From positions 1-11,093 of the forward strand of contig DYJB01000088.1 of the NCBI GenBank assembly GCA_020723365.1: a stretch of DNA of 11,093 nucleotides. The letters run 5' to 3'. Position 1 is the stretch's first letter, and the number at the start of each line of letters is the position of its first letter. Positions 1 to 6,892 of this stretch are shown one piece after another. The translations under genes and the position numbers were made by a program. The notes beneath the pieces are model-generated. The model was given only the letters and a program-made list of their open reading frames with translations, was not told the DNA's origin and made no database searches. This DNA comes from Candidatus Aquidulcis sp. (lineage in GTDB: Bacteria; Chloroflexota; Anaerolineae; Anaerolineales; E44-bin32).

Positions 1-2
1 TG

Positions 3-218
3 AAGCCAGTGGGCAGCCCAGCCGTCCGCCGCCTGATCGAGCGGGTGCAACCGCTGGCGACGCTGCACGGGCACATCCACGAGGCCGCGGGCCACACGCG
101 CATCGGCCGGACGCTGTGCGTCAATCCCGGGAGCGAGTATGCCGAAGGCATCATGAAGGCGGCCATCCTCAATCTCGAGCGCGAGCGCGTCAAGGGCCAC
201 ATGCTGATCTCGGGCTGA
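3..218 (+). CDS. Metallophosphoesterase, C-terminal end (partial)
   Basis: This is the last 71 codons of a gene that begins before the window; the reading frame is open from base 3. The visible part carries HGHIHE (a GHxH-type metal-binding motif) followed by VNPGS, the usual C-terminal pair of calcineurin-like metallophosphoesterases of the YfcE/Icc type. In that family the two histidines of GHxH help bind the dinuclear metal centre that hydrolyses phosphomonoesters or phosphodiesters. The other metal-binding blocks (DxH, GD, GNHD/E) would lie upstream and cannot be seen, so the substrate is unknown. The stop codon lies 10 bases before the next gene, which suggests co-transcription with the nucleotidyltransferase-like gene and the FGGY kinase. 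The family call is fairly safe; any specific function is not. Confidence 0.75.
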   Translation, partial: KPVGSPAVRRLIERVQPLATLHGHIHEAAGHTRIGRTLCVNPGSEYAEGIMKAAILNLERERVKGHMLISG

Positions 219-228
219 GAGGCATCGC

Positions 229-1008
229 ATGGGACGGTACGGCACGATCCAGGAGGACTTCCTCGCCGAACGGACACGCCTGCTGGAGGCGCTGCAGGCC
301 GGGGACAACCGCCGGATGTCGCTGCGCCTGATCGGGGCGCTGGCCTTCCGCACCCACTGCCCCGAGTTCGGCCGCCTGCAGGACGTCCTGGGCCGGGTGT
401 TCACCGACATCGACTTCGTCGGCTACAGCCGCGACTTCCAGGCCATCATCGGTTTCCTGACCGAGGCCGGCTACGACGAGGACAAGATGGTCACGCGCCT
501 CTTCGGCGAAGGCCGTCTCATCTTCCACGACCCCATCTTCGGGCGGCATATCGACGTCTTCCTGGACAAGCTCGACTTCTGCCACCCGCTGCCGTTCATC
601 GGCCGCCTGGAGGCCGACTGGCCGACGCTGCCCCTGGCGGAGCTGCTGCTCGAGAAGATGCAGATCGTACGCATCAACGAGAAGGACCTGATCGACACGA
701 TCATGCTGCTGCGGGAGCACGGCATCGGGGCGGGCGATGATCAGACGATCAACGCCGAGGTCGTCTGCCGCCTGACCGGCGAGGACTGGGGCTGGTGGCG
801 CACGCTGACGGGCAACCTCCAGACCGTGGAAGAGTACCTCGGGCGCTATCCCCAGCTCAGCCCCGACGACATCCAGGTCGTGACGCACCGTCTGCACGAG
901 TTGCGGGCGCGCATTGACGCCGCGCCCAAGAGCCGCCGCTGGAAGATGCGCGCCGCCGTCGGCGAACGAGTCAAGTGGTACAAGGACGTTGAGGAGCTGA
1001 TGCGCTGA
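229..1008 (+). CDS. Nucleotidyltransferase-fold protein (AbiEii-like)
   Basis: A 259-residue soluble protein of the DNA polymerase beta-like nucleotidyltransferase superfamily. It shows a Gly-containing strand-turn (LIGALAF, residues 34-40), the paired metal ligands TDIDF (D60, D62) about 20 residues later, and a likely third acidic strand HIDVF (D109). A helix with LLLEKMQIVRINEKDLIDTIMLL (K143, K152, D153, D156) resembles the lysine/KDxxD region of AbiEii/DUF1814-type enzymes. The catalytic carboxylates look intact, so NMP transfer is plausible, but the acceptor is unknown. The start is supported by GAGAGG at 217-222, six bases before the ATG. It sits 10 bases after a phosphoesterase and 28 before a sugar kinase. 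No AbiEi-like antitoxin partner adjoins it, so I do not call it a toxin. Confident in the fold, unsure of the role. Confidence 0.65.
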   Translation: MGRYGTIQEDFLAERTRLLEALQAGDNRRMSLRLIGALAFRTHCPEFGRLQDVLGRVFTDIDFVGYSRDFQAIIGFLTEAGYDEDKMVTRLFGEGRLIFHDPIFGRHIDVFLDKLDFCHPLPFIGRLEADWPTLPLAELLLEKMQIVRINEKDLIDTIMLLREHGIGAGDDQTINAEVVCRLTGEDWGWWRTLTGNLQTVEEYLGRYPQLSPDDIQVVTHRLHELRARIDAAPKSRRWKMRAAVGERVKWYKDVEELMR

Positions 1009-1036
1009 TCACCCTGCGCGAGTCGACCCACGGGAT

Positions 1037-2572
1037 ATGAGCCTCAAGGACCTTCTGCTGGCGCACGACACCGGCACCGGCGGCGACAAGGCCGTCCTGA
1101 CCGACCTGCAGGGGCGGGTGATCCAGTCCGCCTACCGCCCCTACCCCGTCCGCTATCCGCAAGCGGAATGGGCGGAGCAGGATCCGGAGGAGCTCTGGAC
1201 GGCGGTGGCCGAGACGACGCGGGCGGTGCTGGCTGAGAGCGGTACCGACCCGGCTCGCATTCTCGGCGTGGGAATCTCGGCCCAGATGTTCAACCTGTTG
1301 CCGGTCGACGAAGCCTGCCGCCCGGTCACGCCGATGCTGAGCTGGCTCGACCTGCGCAGCACGGCCCAGGCCGACCGCGTGCTCTCCGGCGACACGCCGG
1401 CCTTCCTCTTCGAACACACGGGCAACGTCCCCACGGCCAAAGACATCATCCCCAAGATCCTGTGGCTGAAGGAAGAACGCCCGGAGCTGTGGAAGCGCAC
1501 CTGGAAGCTCCTCGACTGCAAGGAGTACATCGTCCACAAGCTGACCGGACGCGTGGCGACCGACTACCACGGCGCCTCGGTCTACTTCCTCTTCGACCCG
1601 CACCGCAAGACGTGGTCCCGGCCGGCCTGCGACCGGCTGGGCATTCCGGTCGACATGCTGCCCGAGGCGCTGCCGTGCACGCAGGTCGTGGGCGAAGTGA
1701 CCCCCGAGGCGGCCAGGGCCACCGGGCTCCTGCCGGGGACGCCCGTGGTCATCTGCGCCGGGGATGTCGCCGTTGCCCAATCCGGATCCGGCGCCAACGG
1801 CGTGGGCAAGGCCCACCTCAGCGTGGGCACGGCCACCTGGATCGGCCTGTCGACCGCTCGCTTTGTCAACGATCCCATTAAGCCCTTCTGGGGCCTCAAC
1901 CACATCGACCCGAGGCGCTGGATTCTGGCCGGCGAGATGGAAACCGGCGGCGGGGCGCTGATGTGGTTCCGCGATGTCTTCTGCCAGGAGGAAGCGCGGC
2001 AGGCCGAGCAGGCCGGCCTGTCGACCTACCAGCTGCTGAGCCGGATGGTCGATTCGGTCGACCCCGGATCGGACCGGCTGCTGTTCGCGCCCTGGCTATC
2101 GGGCGAGCGCGCCCCGGTGCTCGACCACTACGCCCGCGGGGCGTGGGTCGGGCTGACGCTCTCGCACACCAAGGCGCACCTGGCGCGCTCGGTGATGGAG
2201 GGCGTCGCCTATCACATGCGCTGGATCTGTGAATCGATCGAAGCGCTCGGGCTGCGCATCGGCCCGGTGCATGCCATCGGCGGCGGATCGACAAGTCCGG
2301 TCTGGACCCAGATCCTCTGCGATGTGATGGGGCGTCCGCTGCACATCGTCGAGCACCCGCTGGAGGCCGGCGCCATGGGCGCGGCCCTGACGGTCGCCGT
2401 GGGCATGGGCGTCTACCCGGGCATGGACGCCCTCGACGAGCTGATCCACATCGACCATACCGTCGAGCCGCGCCCGGCGTTCGAACGCCGCTACGCCAGC
2501 CTGTATCAGCGCTACCGCCAGGTGTATGAGGCGCTGGCGCCGGTCCATCGGGAGCTGCACACCACGCCATGA
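1037..2572 (+). CDS. FGGY-family carbohydrate kinase (xylulokinase-like)
   Basis: A 511-residue cytoplasmic ATP-dependent sugar kinase of normal FGGY length. The N-terminal phosphate-binding loop is HDTGTGGDK (D11-K18). WAEQDPEELW follows, a typical FGGY helix. The catalytic-base region is CAGDVAVAQSGSG (D243 is the likely base). LSVGTATW is the phosphate-2 motif, WLSGERAPVLDHYARGAWVGLT is the family signature in the C-terminal half, and AIGGGSTSPVW (residues 413-423) is the adenosine-binding loop. The sequence resembles xylulokinases most, but FGGY specificities (xylulose, ribulose, gluconate, glycerol and others) cannot be separated by eye, and no isomerase, aldolase or transporter lies nearby to name the sugar. 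No strong Shine-Dalgarno precedes the ATG. The gene ends in a 4-base ATGA overlap with the following membrane-protein gene, so the two are probably translationally coupled. Confidence 0.85.
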   Translation: MSLKDLLLAHDTGTGGDKAVLTDLQGRVIQSAYRPYPVRYPQAEWAEQDPEELWTAVAETTRAVLAESGTDPARILGVGISAQMFNLLPVDEACRPVTPMLSWLDLRSTAQADRVLSGDTPAFLFEHTGNVPTAKDIIPKILWLKEERPELWKRTWKLLDCKEYIVHKLTGRVATDYHGASVYFLFDPHRKTWSRPACDRLGIPVDMLPEALPCTQVVGEVTPEAARATGLLPGTPVVICAGDVAVAQSGSGANGVGKAHLSVGTATWIGLSTARFVNDPIKPFWGLNHIDPRRWILAGEMETGGGALMWFRDVFCQEEARQAEQAGLSTYQLLSRMVDSVDPGSDRLLFAPWLSGERAPVLDHYARGAWVGLTLSHTKAHLARSVMEGVAYHMRWICESIEALGLRIGPVHAIGGGSTSPVWTQILCDVMGRPLHIVEHPLEAGAMGAALTVAVGMGVYPGMDALDELIHIDHTVEPRPAFERRYASLYQRYRQVYEALAPVHRELHTTP

Positions 2573-3288
2573 AGACCGTCATCGACCGCAAGAGCCTGCG
2601 CCTGCGCGCCAACGTCTCGCACGCCGCCAGCCTGGGCGGGCTGGCCGTCCTCCTGGGCGCCGTCGTGCTCTCCATGGCCCGGCCGGAGTGGGCCACGCCG
2701 GCGGCGGTGCTGATGGTCCTCGGCTTCTCGATGTCATCGGTCGGGATCTACTTCGCCAACCGCTGGGTGCGCAGGCCGCGTCCGGAGGATACGATGGCGC
2801 TGGCGTTGAAAGGCCTGGGCGATCCGCACCGCATCTACCACTACCTGCTGCCTGCCGATCACGTGCTGCTCACGCCTGGCGCCGTGGTCGTGATCGAGAC
2901 GGTCAACCTCGAGGGACGGTTCACCTACCGCGGCGGGCGCTGGAAGCAGCAGATGCCGCTTGGCCGGGCGCTGCGGTTCTTCGTGGAGGAGACGTTCGGC
3001 AACCCGACCGCACGCGCCGAGGCGAAGGCCGAGGCTGTGCGCGCCGCGCTCCAGGCGCGGCTTCCCGCCGATGCGGCCGGCATGCCGGTGGTTCCGATCG
3101 TGCTGTTCGTCAATCCCAACGCTGAGGTCACCGCCGACTCGCCGCCCATCCCGGTCTGCCAACCGGCGCAGCTGCGCAAGCGCATCCCGTCCTCGCTGCC
3201 CAAGCTTCCACCGGGCAAGTTCGAGCAAGTGCGGGCGGCGCTGGACGAGATGGCGGGAGTCGCATCCCTGAGCGGATCGGACTCCTAG
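2569..3288 (+). CDS. Membrane protein with degenerate NERD-like domain
   Basis: A 239-residue protein with two predicted transmembrane helices (about residues 19-37 and 44-64) and a soluble domain after them. Residues 93-121 read DHVLLTPGAVVVIETVNLEGRF in part, then RGGRW, which matches the core of the NERD (nuclease-related) domain, usually DHVLL.p.G.fvIETKnw.G....W. NERD belongs to the PD-(D/E)xK nuclease-like superfamily. Here the acidic residues D97 and E110 are present, but the lysine expected two residues after E110 is a valine (V112), so nuclease activity is doubtful. The C-terminal part (VPIVLFVNPNAEV, PVCQPAQLRKRI) is also NERD-like. The gene overlaps the FGGY kinase by ATGA and ends before a convergent hairpin. 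Its role is unknown; the NERD assignment is good but made by eye. Confidence 0.65.
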   Translation: MKTVIDRKSLRLRANVSHAASLGGLAVLLGAVVLSMARPEWATPAAVLMVLGFSMSSVGIYFANRWVRRPRPEDTMALALKGLGDPHRIYHYLLPADHVLLTPGAVVVIETVNLEGRFTYRGGRWKQQMPLGRALRFFVEETFGNPTARAEAKAEAVRAALQARLPADAAGMPVVPIVLFVNPNAEVTADSPPIPVCQPAQLRKRIPSSLPKLPPGKFEQVRAALDEMAGVASLSGSDS

Positions 3289-3311
3289 CCTCTGGCTCAC
3301 CCGGCCGGACC

Positions 3312-3332
3312 GACACGTGCCGGGCACGTGTC
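3312..3332. terminator. Hairpin between convergent genes
   Basis: A perfect inverted repeat, GACACGTGCC (3312-3321) and GGCACGTGTC (3323-3332), lies between the convergent NERD-like gene and the lytic transglycosylase gene. Realistically this folds as an 8-bp stem with a CCGGG loop. Its right edge overlaps the transglycosylase stop codon (3331-3333). There is no T-run on either side, so intrinsic termination would be weak. It may act as a bidirectional transcript end or 3' stabiliser. Confidence 0.4.
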
Positions 3333-5736
3333 ACGTCGTGGGCGCATACAGGTCGCGGTACCGGCAGAAGACCTCGTAGATGGTCGTGATGTACTGGTAG
3401 GGCTGGTCGATCCGAATGACCTCCAGGAACAGATCGGGGTCCTGCGGGGCCAGCTCCTTCCAGGCCAGCGCATTGCCGGGGCCGGCGTTGTAGGCGGCCA
3501 GCGTGGCGTATAGATCACCCTCGAACAGCTCCCGCTGTTTGCGCAGGTACTCCACCCCGAAGCGAACGCTGACTACCGGCCGGTACAGATCCTGGTCACT
3601 GTACCCGGGCGGCCAGCCTAGCTGCGCCGCCAACTCCGCCCCGGTGCCCGGGATGACCTGCATCAGGCCGCGAGCTTCGGCATACGACGTGGCGTACCCT
3701 TCGAACAGGCTTTCCTGCCGCACGACGCTCAGCACGAAGAGCGGATCGAAACCGGCCTCGGCTGCGGCGGGCAGGATCAGTTCGCCGAAGTACGGCCCGA
3801 AGCGGATGCGATTGAAGTAGTCCGGCGCGCCCTGCGTGGCGGCGTCGTCCATGCCGGCCAACTGCAGCACCTGGCGCGCGGCGAAAATGGCGCCGGGATA
3901 CATGCGCAGCCCGAGCAGCGCGTGCATCAGACGGTAGGTGGCTTCCGGATCGGTCTCGACCGACCTTCGCAGCGATTCGAACTCGGCCTTGGCCTGGCTG
4001 TACAGTCCCAGGCGCAGGTACTCGACGCCGCGCACCCAGCGCGCGTCGCCGGCCAGCGCCGGGCCCAGATCCGAGAGCGGTTCCGGTCCGGCCAGCGTGA
4101 AGATGGAGCGCAGCCACGCTTCCGCCTCGGCCTTCTCCGCCTGCGCGTCGGCGCTGAAGTCGAAGACGCCGGCGGGCTCAAAGACGGGGCGACCGGCGAG
4201 GAGATCGGCGGCGCGCAGCGAGTAGTAGCCCGTAGGATCGGCGCTTTCGGCCGCCCGCCACGCTTCCTGCGCACCGGCGGCATCCCCCAGAGCCTGCTTG
4301 GTCTTGCCGGTCCACAGCAGCGCCGCGGCGCGCTGTCCGCTGTCGCGGGCCACGGCTTCGGCAGACTGGAAGGCGGCAAGCGACGCCCCGAAGGCCGCCT
4401 GACGGAAATGGGCGATCCCGGCCTGGAAGCCGCCGTCGAAGGCCTCGGCGGACTCCGGATACTCGGCCGGAAGTCGCGACCAGATCCCGGCTGCCTGGCC
4501 AAGGTCGTTCGATCGCTCGGCGATGCGGCCGGCACTGAAGAGCGCCGAGGGCGCCTGCGCACGGCCGGGCAGCGAGGCCACGAAGTCGAGGTAGGTCTGA
4601 ATCGCCTCGGCCCCCAGGTCGAGTCTCGTCCAGCGCACGCGTGCCAGCGTCAGCCAGGCATCGGCGCGCTGCGTGCTGTCGGGGTACTGCAGGACGACGG
4701 TCCGCAGGTCTTCGATGGCGCCGTAGACATCCTCGAGCTCGAGCCGCGTCAGGGCACGGTAGTAGTGCGCCGCCGCGCTCGGGCCGGAGGCGATGGCGAG
4801 GTCGAGGGCATTGCGGGCAGGTTCGTACGCTCCTGCCTGGTAGTCGATGTAGCCGCGCAGGTAGCTGTCGACCGACACCCCGGCCTCGATCAATCGCACC
4901 AGCCCGCTGTAGGCGTCGTACGCGTCGGGGAAGCGGAGGACGGAGTCCATGTAGCGGGCCTGAGCGGCTGCCGTCTCCCCCTTTTCCTCGAGCACCAGCC
5001 CGGATAGGTAGTTGAGCGTCGCCAGGGTAGACGGGTCGGAAGTCACGCCCGCCAGCGCCTCATACTCGGCCAGCGCACCGTCCAGATCCCCGGCCTCGGC
5101 CAGCGTGCGGCCGAGCTTGACCCGCAGCGTGATCCCGGCCTCCAGGCGCGGTGCGTTCAGCGCGGCGCGATAGGCAGCGGCAGCTTCGGGCGCGGCGCCG
5201 GAGCCGCGCCACAAGTCACCGATCCTCTCCTGCACGAAGGCGTCGATCACGCCCGGGCGCAGGGAAAGGAACTGCTCCAGATCCAGGCGCGCCTCGGCCG
5301 GCCGGCCGAGCTGCTCGTGGGCCAACCCGCGCAGGAAGGCGGCTTCCGCCGCCTGAGGCGCCTGCGGGTGATCGGTGAGCAGCTGCGTGAGAATGCCGAC
5401 GGCGTCCTCGTCGAGGCCGGCTTGCAGATACGTCTGTCCCAGACCGAGCAGCGCTTCCGCACGGGCTGCGGGATCCGCTGCCAGCGTCAAGAACTCCTGG
5501 TAGAGCAACCGGGCGGCGTCCCAATCCCCCACGCGCTGCGCGTCGGTTGCCTGGCCGAGCACGATGTCCGGGGAGGGCGTCGGCGTCGGCGTGGGTAGCG
5601 GGACAGGCGTCTCGGTGGGAAGTGCCGTTGCGGTGGGCGGATCCACCGGCGGCGTGATGGCCGGCGCCTGGCACGCCGCCAGCAGCTGCGATGCGATCAC
5701 GGCCAGAGCGAGCCAACGCATGACGAGTGGGGACAT
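3331..5736 (-). CDS. Lipoprotein lytic transglycosylase (Slt70-like, TPR + SLT)
   Basis: An 801-residue exported enzyme that would cleave the MurNAc-GlcNAc bond of peptidoglycan, releasing 1,6-anhydro products. From the chosen ATG at 5736 it begins with a lipoprotein signal, MSPLVMRWLALAVIASQLLAAC, whose Cys is residue 22, then a Thr/Pro-rich linker (about 23-57). A long alanine-rich helical region of TPR-like repeats follows to about residue 640, and the SLT domain is at the C-terminus. There, VVRQES carries the catalytic Glu (E675), followed by ARGLMQVIPGTG and AAYNAGPGN, the family motifs. Earlier in-frame starts (TTG 5772, ATG 5748 and 5745) overlap the promoter elements and are rejected; ATG 5721 is a possible alternative. 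No Shine-Dalgarno is visible, and the promoter places the transcript start next to the ATG. The gene stands alone on the minus strand. Confidence 0.88.
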   Translation of the reverse strand: MSPLVMRWLALAVIASQLLAACQAPAITPPVDPPTATALPTETPVPLPTPTPTPSPDIVLGQATDAQRVGDWDAARLLYQEFLTLAADPAARAEALLGLGQTYLQAGLDEDAVGILTQLLTDHPQAPQAAEAAFLRGLAHEQLGRPAEARLDLEQFLSLRPGVIDAFVQERIGDLWRGSGAAPEAAAAYRAALNAPRLEAGITLRVKLGRTLAEAGDLDGALAEYEALAGVTSDPSTLATLNYLSGLVLEEKGETAAAQARYMDSVLRFPDAYDAYSGLVRLIEAGVSVDSYLRGYIDYQAGAYEPARNALDLAIASGPSAAAHYYRALTRLELEDVYGAIEDLRTVVLQYPDSTQRADAWLTLARVRWTRLDLGAEAIQTYLDFVASLPGRAQAPSALFSAGRIAERSNDLGQAAGIWSRLPAEYPESAEAFDGGFQAGIAHFRQAAFGASLAAFQSAEAVARDSGQRAAALLWTGKTKQALGDAAGAQEAWRAAESADPTGYYSLRAADLLAGRPVFEPAGVFDFSADAQAEKAEAEAWLRSIFTLAGPEPLSDLGPALAGDARWVRGVEYLRLGLYSQAKAEFESLRRSVETDPEATYRLMHALLGLRMYPGAIFAARQVLQLAGMDDAATQGAPDYFNRIRFGPYFGELILPAAAEAGFDPLFVLSVVRQESLFEGYATSYAEARGLMQVIPGTGAELAAQLGWPPGYSDQDLYRPVVSVRFGVEYLRKQRELFEGDLYATLAAYNAGPGNALAWKELAPQDPDLFLEVIRIDQPYQYITTIYEVFCRYRDLYAPTT

Positions 5737-5743
5737 GCCCGGC

Positions 5744-5772
5744 ATCATACGGGTCTTGGGCGGGGGTGTCAA
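5744..5772 (-). promoter_or_regulatory. Near-consensus sigma70-type promoter of the transglycosylase gene
   Basis: On the minus strand TTGACA (5772-5767) is followed by exactly 17 bases and then TATGAT (5749-5744), a full -35 and a 5/6 -10 at ideal spacing. Transcription would start near 5737, one base before the ATG at 5736. That makes the mRNA almost leaderless, which agrees with the lack of a Shine-Dalgarno sequence and fixes the start codon choice. Confidence 0.7.
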
Positions 5773-5812
5773 TCAACCGCCCCCGGCCCGACTTCACAGA
5801 TCGTCCAGGCAC

Positions 5813-5841
5813 TTCCGAAGTCGGACCGGGTATGCTAGACT
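5813..5841 (+). promoter_or_regulatory. Putative promoter of the adenosine kinase operon
   Basis: TAGACT (5836-5841) fits a TAnnnT -10 element, with a weak TTCCGA -35 (5813-5818) 17 bases upstream. TATGCT (5831-5836) is an overlapping alternative -10. The same 10-mer, GCTAGACTTG, recurs at 9139-9148 ahead of the next operon, which supports a promoter role. A short inverted repeat, TCCGA-AG-TCGGA (5814-5825), lies in the -35/spacer region, and a GATCGATC palindrome (5844-5851) lies at the expected start site; either could be an operator. The divergent transglycosylase promoter is only about 40 bases away. Confidence 0.45.
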
Positions 5842-5847
5842 TGGATC

Positions 5848-5938
5848 GATCAATGGCCGCGCTCTCCTTTCGAGAGCGCGCTTTCGTGCCCCGTGAGGCA
5901 GCCTGTCCCCGTCGTCCCGGGGACGAAGGAAGATCCGC
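5848..5938 (+). promoter_or_regulatory. Structured 5' leader of the SAH-recycling operon, candidate riboswitch
   Basis: The leader holds a perfect 9-bp hairpin, CGCGCTCTC (5858-5866) with GAGAGCGCG (5872-5880), loop CTTTC. Next comes a possible three-way junction: CTTTCG (5881-5886) pairs with CGAAGG (5924-5929, one G-U), enclosing TGCC/GGCA (5887-5890 with 5897-5900) and TCCCC/GGGGA (5906-5910 with 5919-5923). The closing helix takes up part of the Shine-Dalgarno AAGGA (5926-5930), which sits 8 bases before the ATG. An alternative hairpin, TCGTCC/GGACGA (5912-5917 with 5921-5926), cannot coexist with that helix and would free most of the ribosome site. I do not recognise the consensus of the known SAM or SAH riboswitches. 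The pairings are seen; the regulatory role is inferred. Confidence 0.4.
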
Positions 5939-6892
5939 ATGACCGTGGCCCTCTCCGGTTCGATTGCCTTCGACTATCTGATGACCTTCCCCGGCCGCTT
6001 CCGGGATCACATCCTGACCGAACGGCTCGATCGATTAAGCCTGTCGTTCCTGGTCGATTCGCTCGACCGGCGGCGCGGCGGGATCGCCCCCAACATCGCC
6101 TACACGCTCGCCCTGCTGGGCGAGCGCCCAGTCGTGGTCGGAACGGTGGGCGAGGACTTCGGCGAGTACCGCCGCTGGCTGGAGGCAATCGGGGTCGACA
6201 CGTCCGCCATCCACGTCGTTCCGGGTCTGTTCACGGCTTCCTTCTTCGTCACCACCGACACGATCAACTCACAGATCGCCAGCTTCTATCCGGGAGCGAT
6301 GGCAAAGGCGGGCGAGATCCGGCTGGCCGACCTATCGCCCCGCCCCGAACTGGTGGTCATCTCGGCCAACGACCCGCGAGCGATGGAGCAACACACGGAG
6401 GAATGCCTGCGCCTGGGCATCCCGTACGCCTACGACCCGAGCCAGCAGGTGGTGCGCATGGAACCCGCCACGCTGAAGCGCGGGCTGCTGGGCTGCATGG
6501 CCGCCTTCGGCAACGACTACGAGTTTGCGCTGATCGAGGAGAAGACTGGCCTGACGCCGACGGCCCTGGCCGAGCGGGCGACCTTTGTGGCCGTCACGCG
6601 GGGTGAGGCCGGCGCGGAGATCTACACCGCCGGGGGCCGCATCCGCGTGCCGGCGGTGCCGCCCGCAGCGCTCGTCGATCCCACCGGCGTCGGCGACGCC
6701 TTCCGAGGCGGGTTCCTCAAGGGATTCCTCAACGGGCTGACGCTGGAGCGCTGCGCGCAGCTGGGCGCCCTGGCCGCCGCCTTCTGCCTCGAAACCCAGG
6801 GTACGCAGGGACAGCGCTACGACCTGCCGGGATTCATCCGCCGCTTCCGCCAGCACTTCGACGACCAGGGCGATCTGGACCGCCTGGCATGA
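5939..6892 (+). CDS. adoK: Adenosine kinase, PfkB family
   Basis: A 317-residue ribokinase/PfkB-family enzyme that would phosphorylate adenosine to AMP with ATP. It starts MTVALSGSIAFDYLMTFPGRF and carries RGGIAPNIAYTLALLG (G47, G48, N52), the substrate-side signature. IASFYPGAMAKAGEIRLADL and VVISANDPRAMEQHTEECLRLGIPYAYDPSQQ follow, both closely like the mycobacterial adenosine kinase (Rv2202c type) as I recall it. Signature 2 is DPTGVGDAFRGGF (D247-F259), with D253 the expected catalytic base and the GVGD glycines forming the anion hole. A GAAGGAAG Shine-Dalgarno precedes the ATG. The stop overlaps the next start by ATGA. Adenosylhomocysteinase two genes downstream supports adenosine as the substrate, because the pair clears the product of SAH hydrolysis. 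Another nucleoside or sugar substrate is possible but less likely. Confidence 0.82.
   Translation: MTVALSGSIAFDYLMTFPGRFRDHILTERLDRLSLSFLVDSLDRRRGGIAPNIAYTLALLGERPVVVGTVGEDFGEYRRWLEAIGVDTSAIHVVPGLFTASFFVTTDTINSQIASFYPGAMAKAGEIRLADLSPRPELVVISANDPRAMEQHTEECLRLGIPYAYDPSQQVVRMEPATLKRGLLGCMAAFGNDYEFALIEEKTGLTPTALAERATFVAVTRGEAGAEIYTAGGRIRVPAVPPAALVDPTGVGDAFRGGFLKGFLNGLTLERCAQLGALAAAFCLETQGTQGQRYDLPGFIRRFRQHFDDQGDLDRLA

Noticed and set aside
229..1008. Toxin-antitoxin (AbiE) or phage-defence reading of the nucleotidyltransferase
   Set aside because: No AbiEi-like partner lies next to it and its neighbours are metabolic. Fold similarity alone does not support a toxin.
5737..5772. Longer transglycosylase starts at TTG 5772, ATG 5748 and ATG 5745
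   Set aside because: They lie within or upstream of the -35/-10 elements, so the transcript would not contain them, and they add residues ahead of a complete lipoprotein signal.
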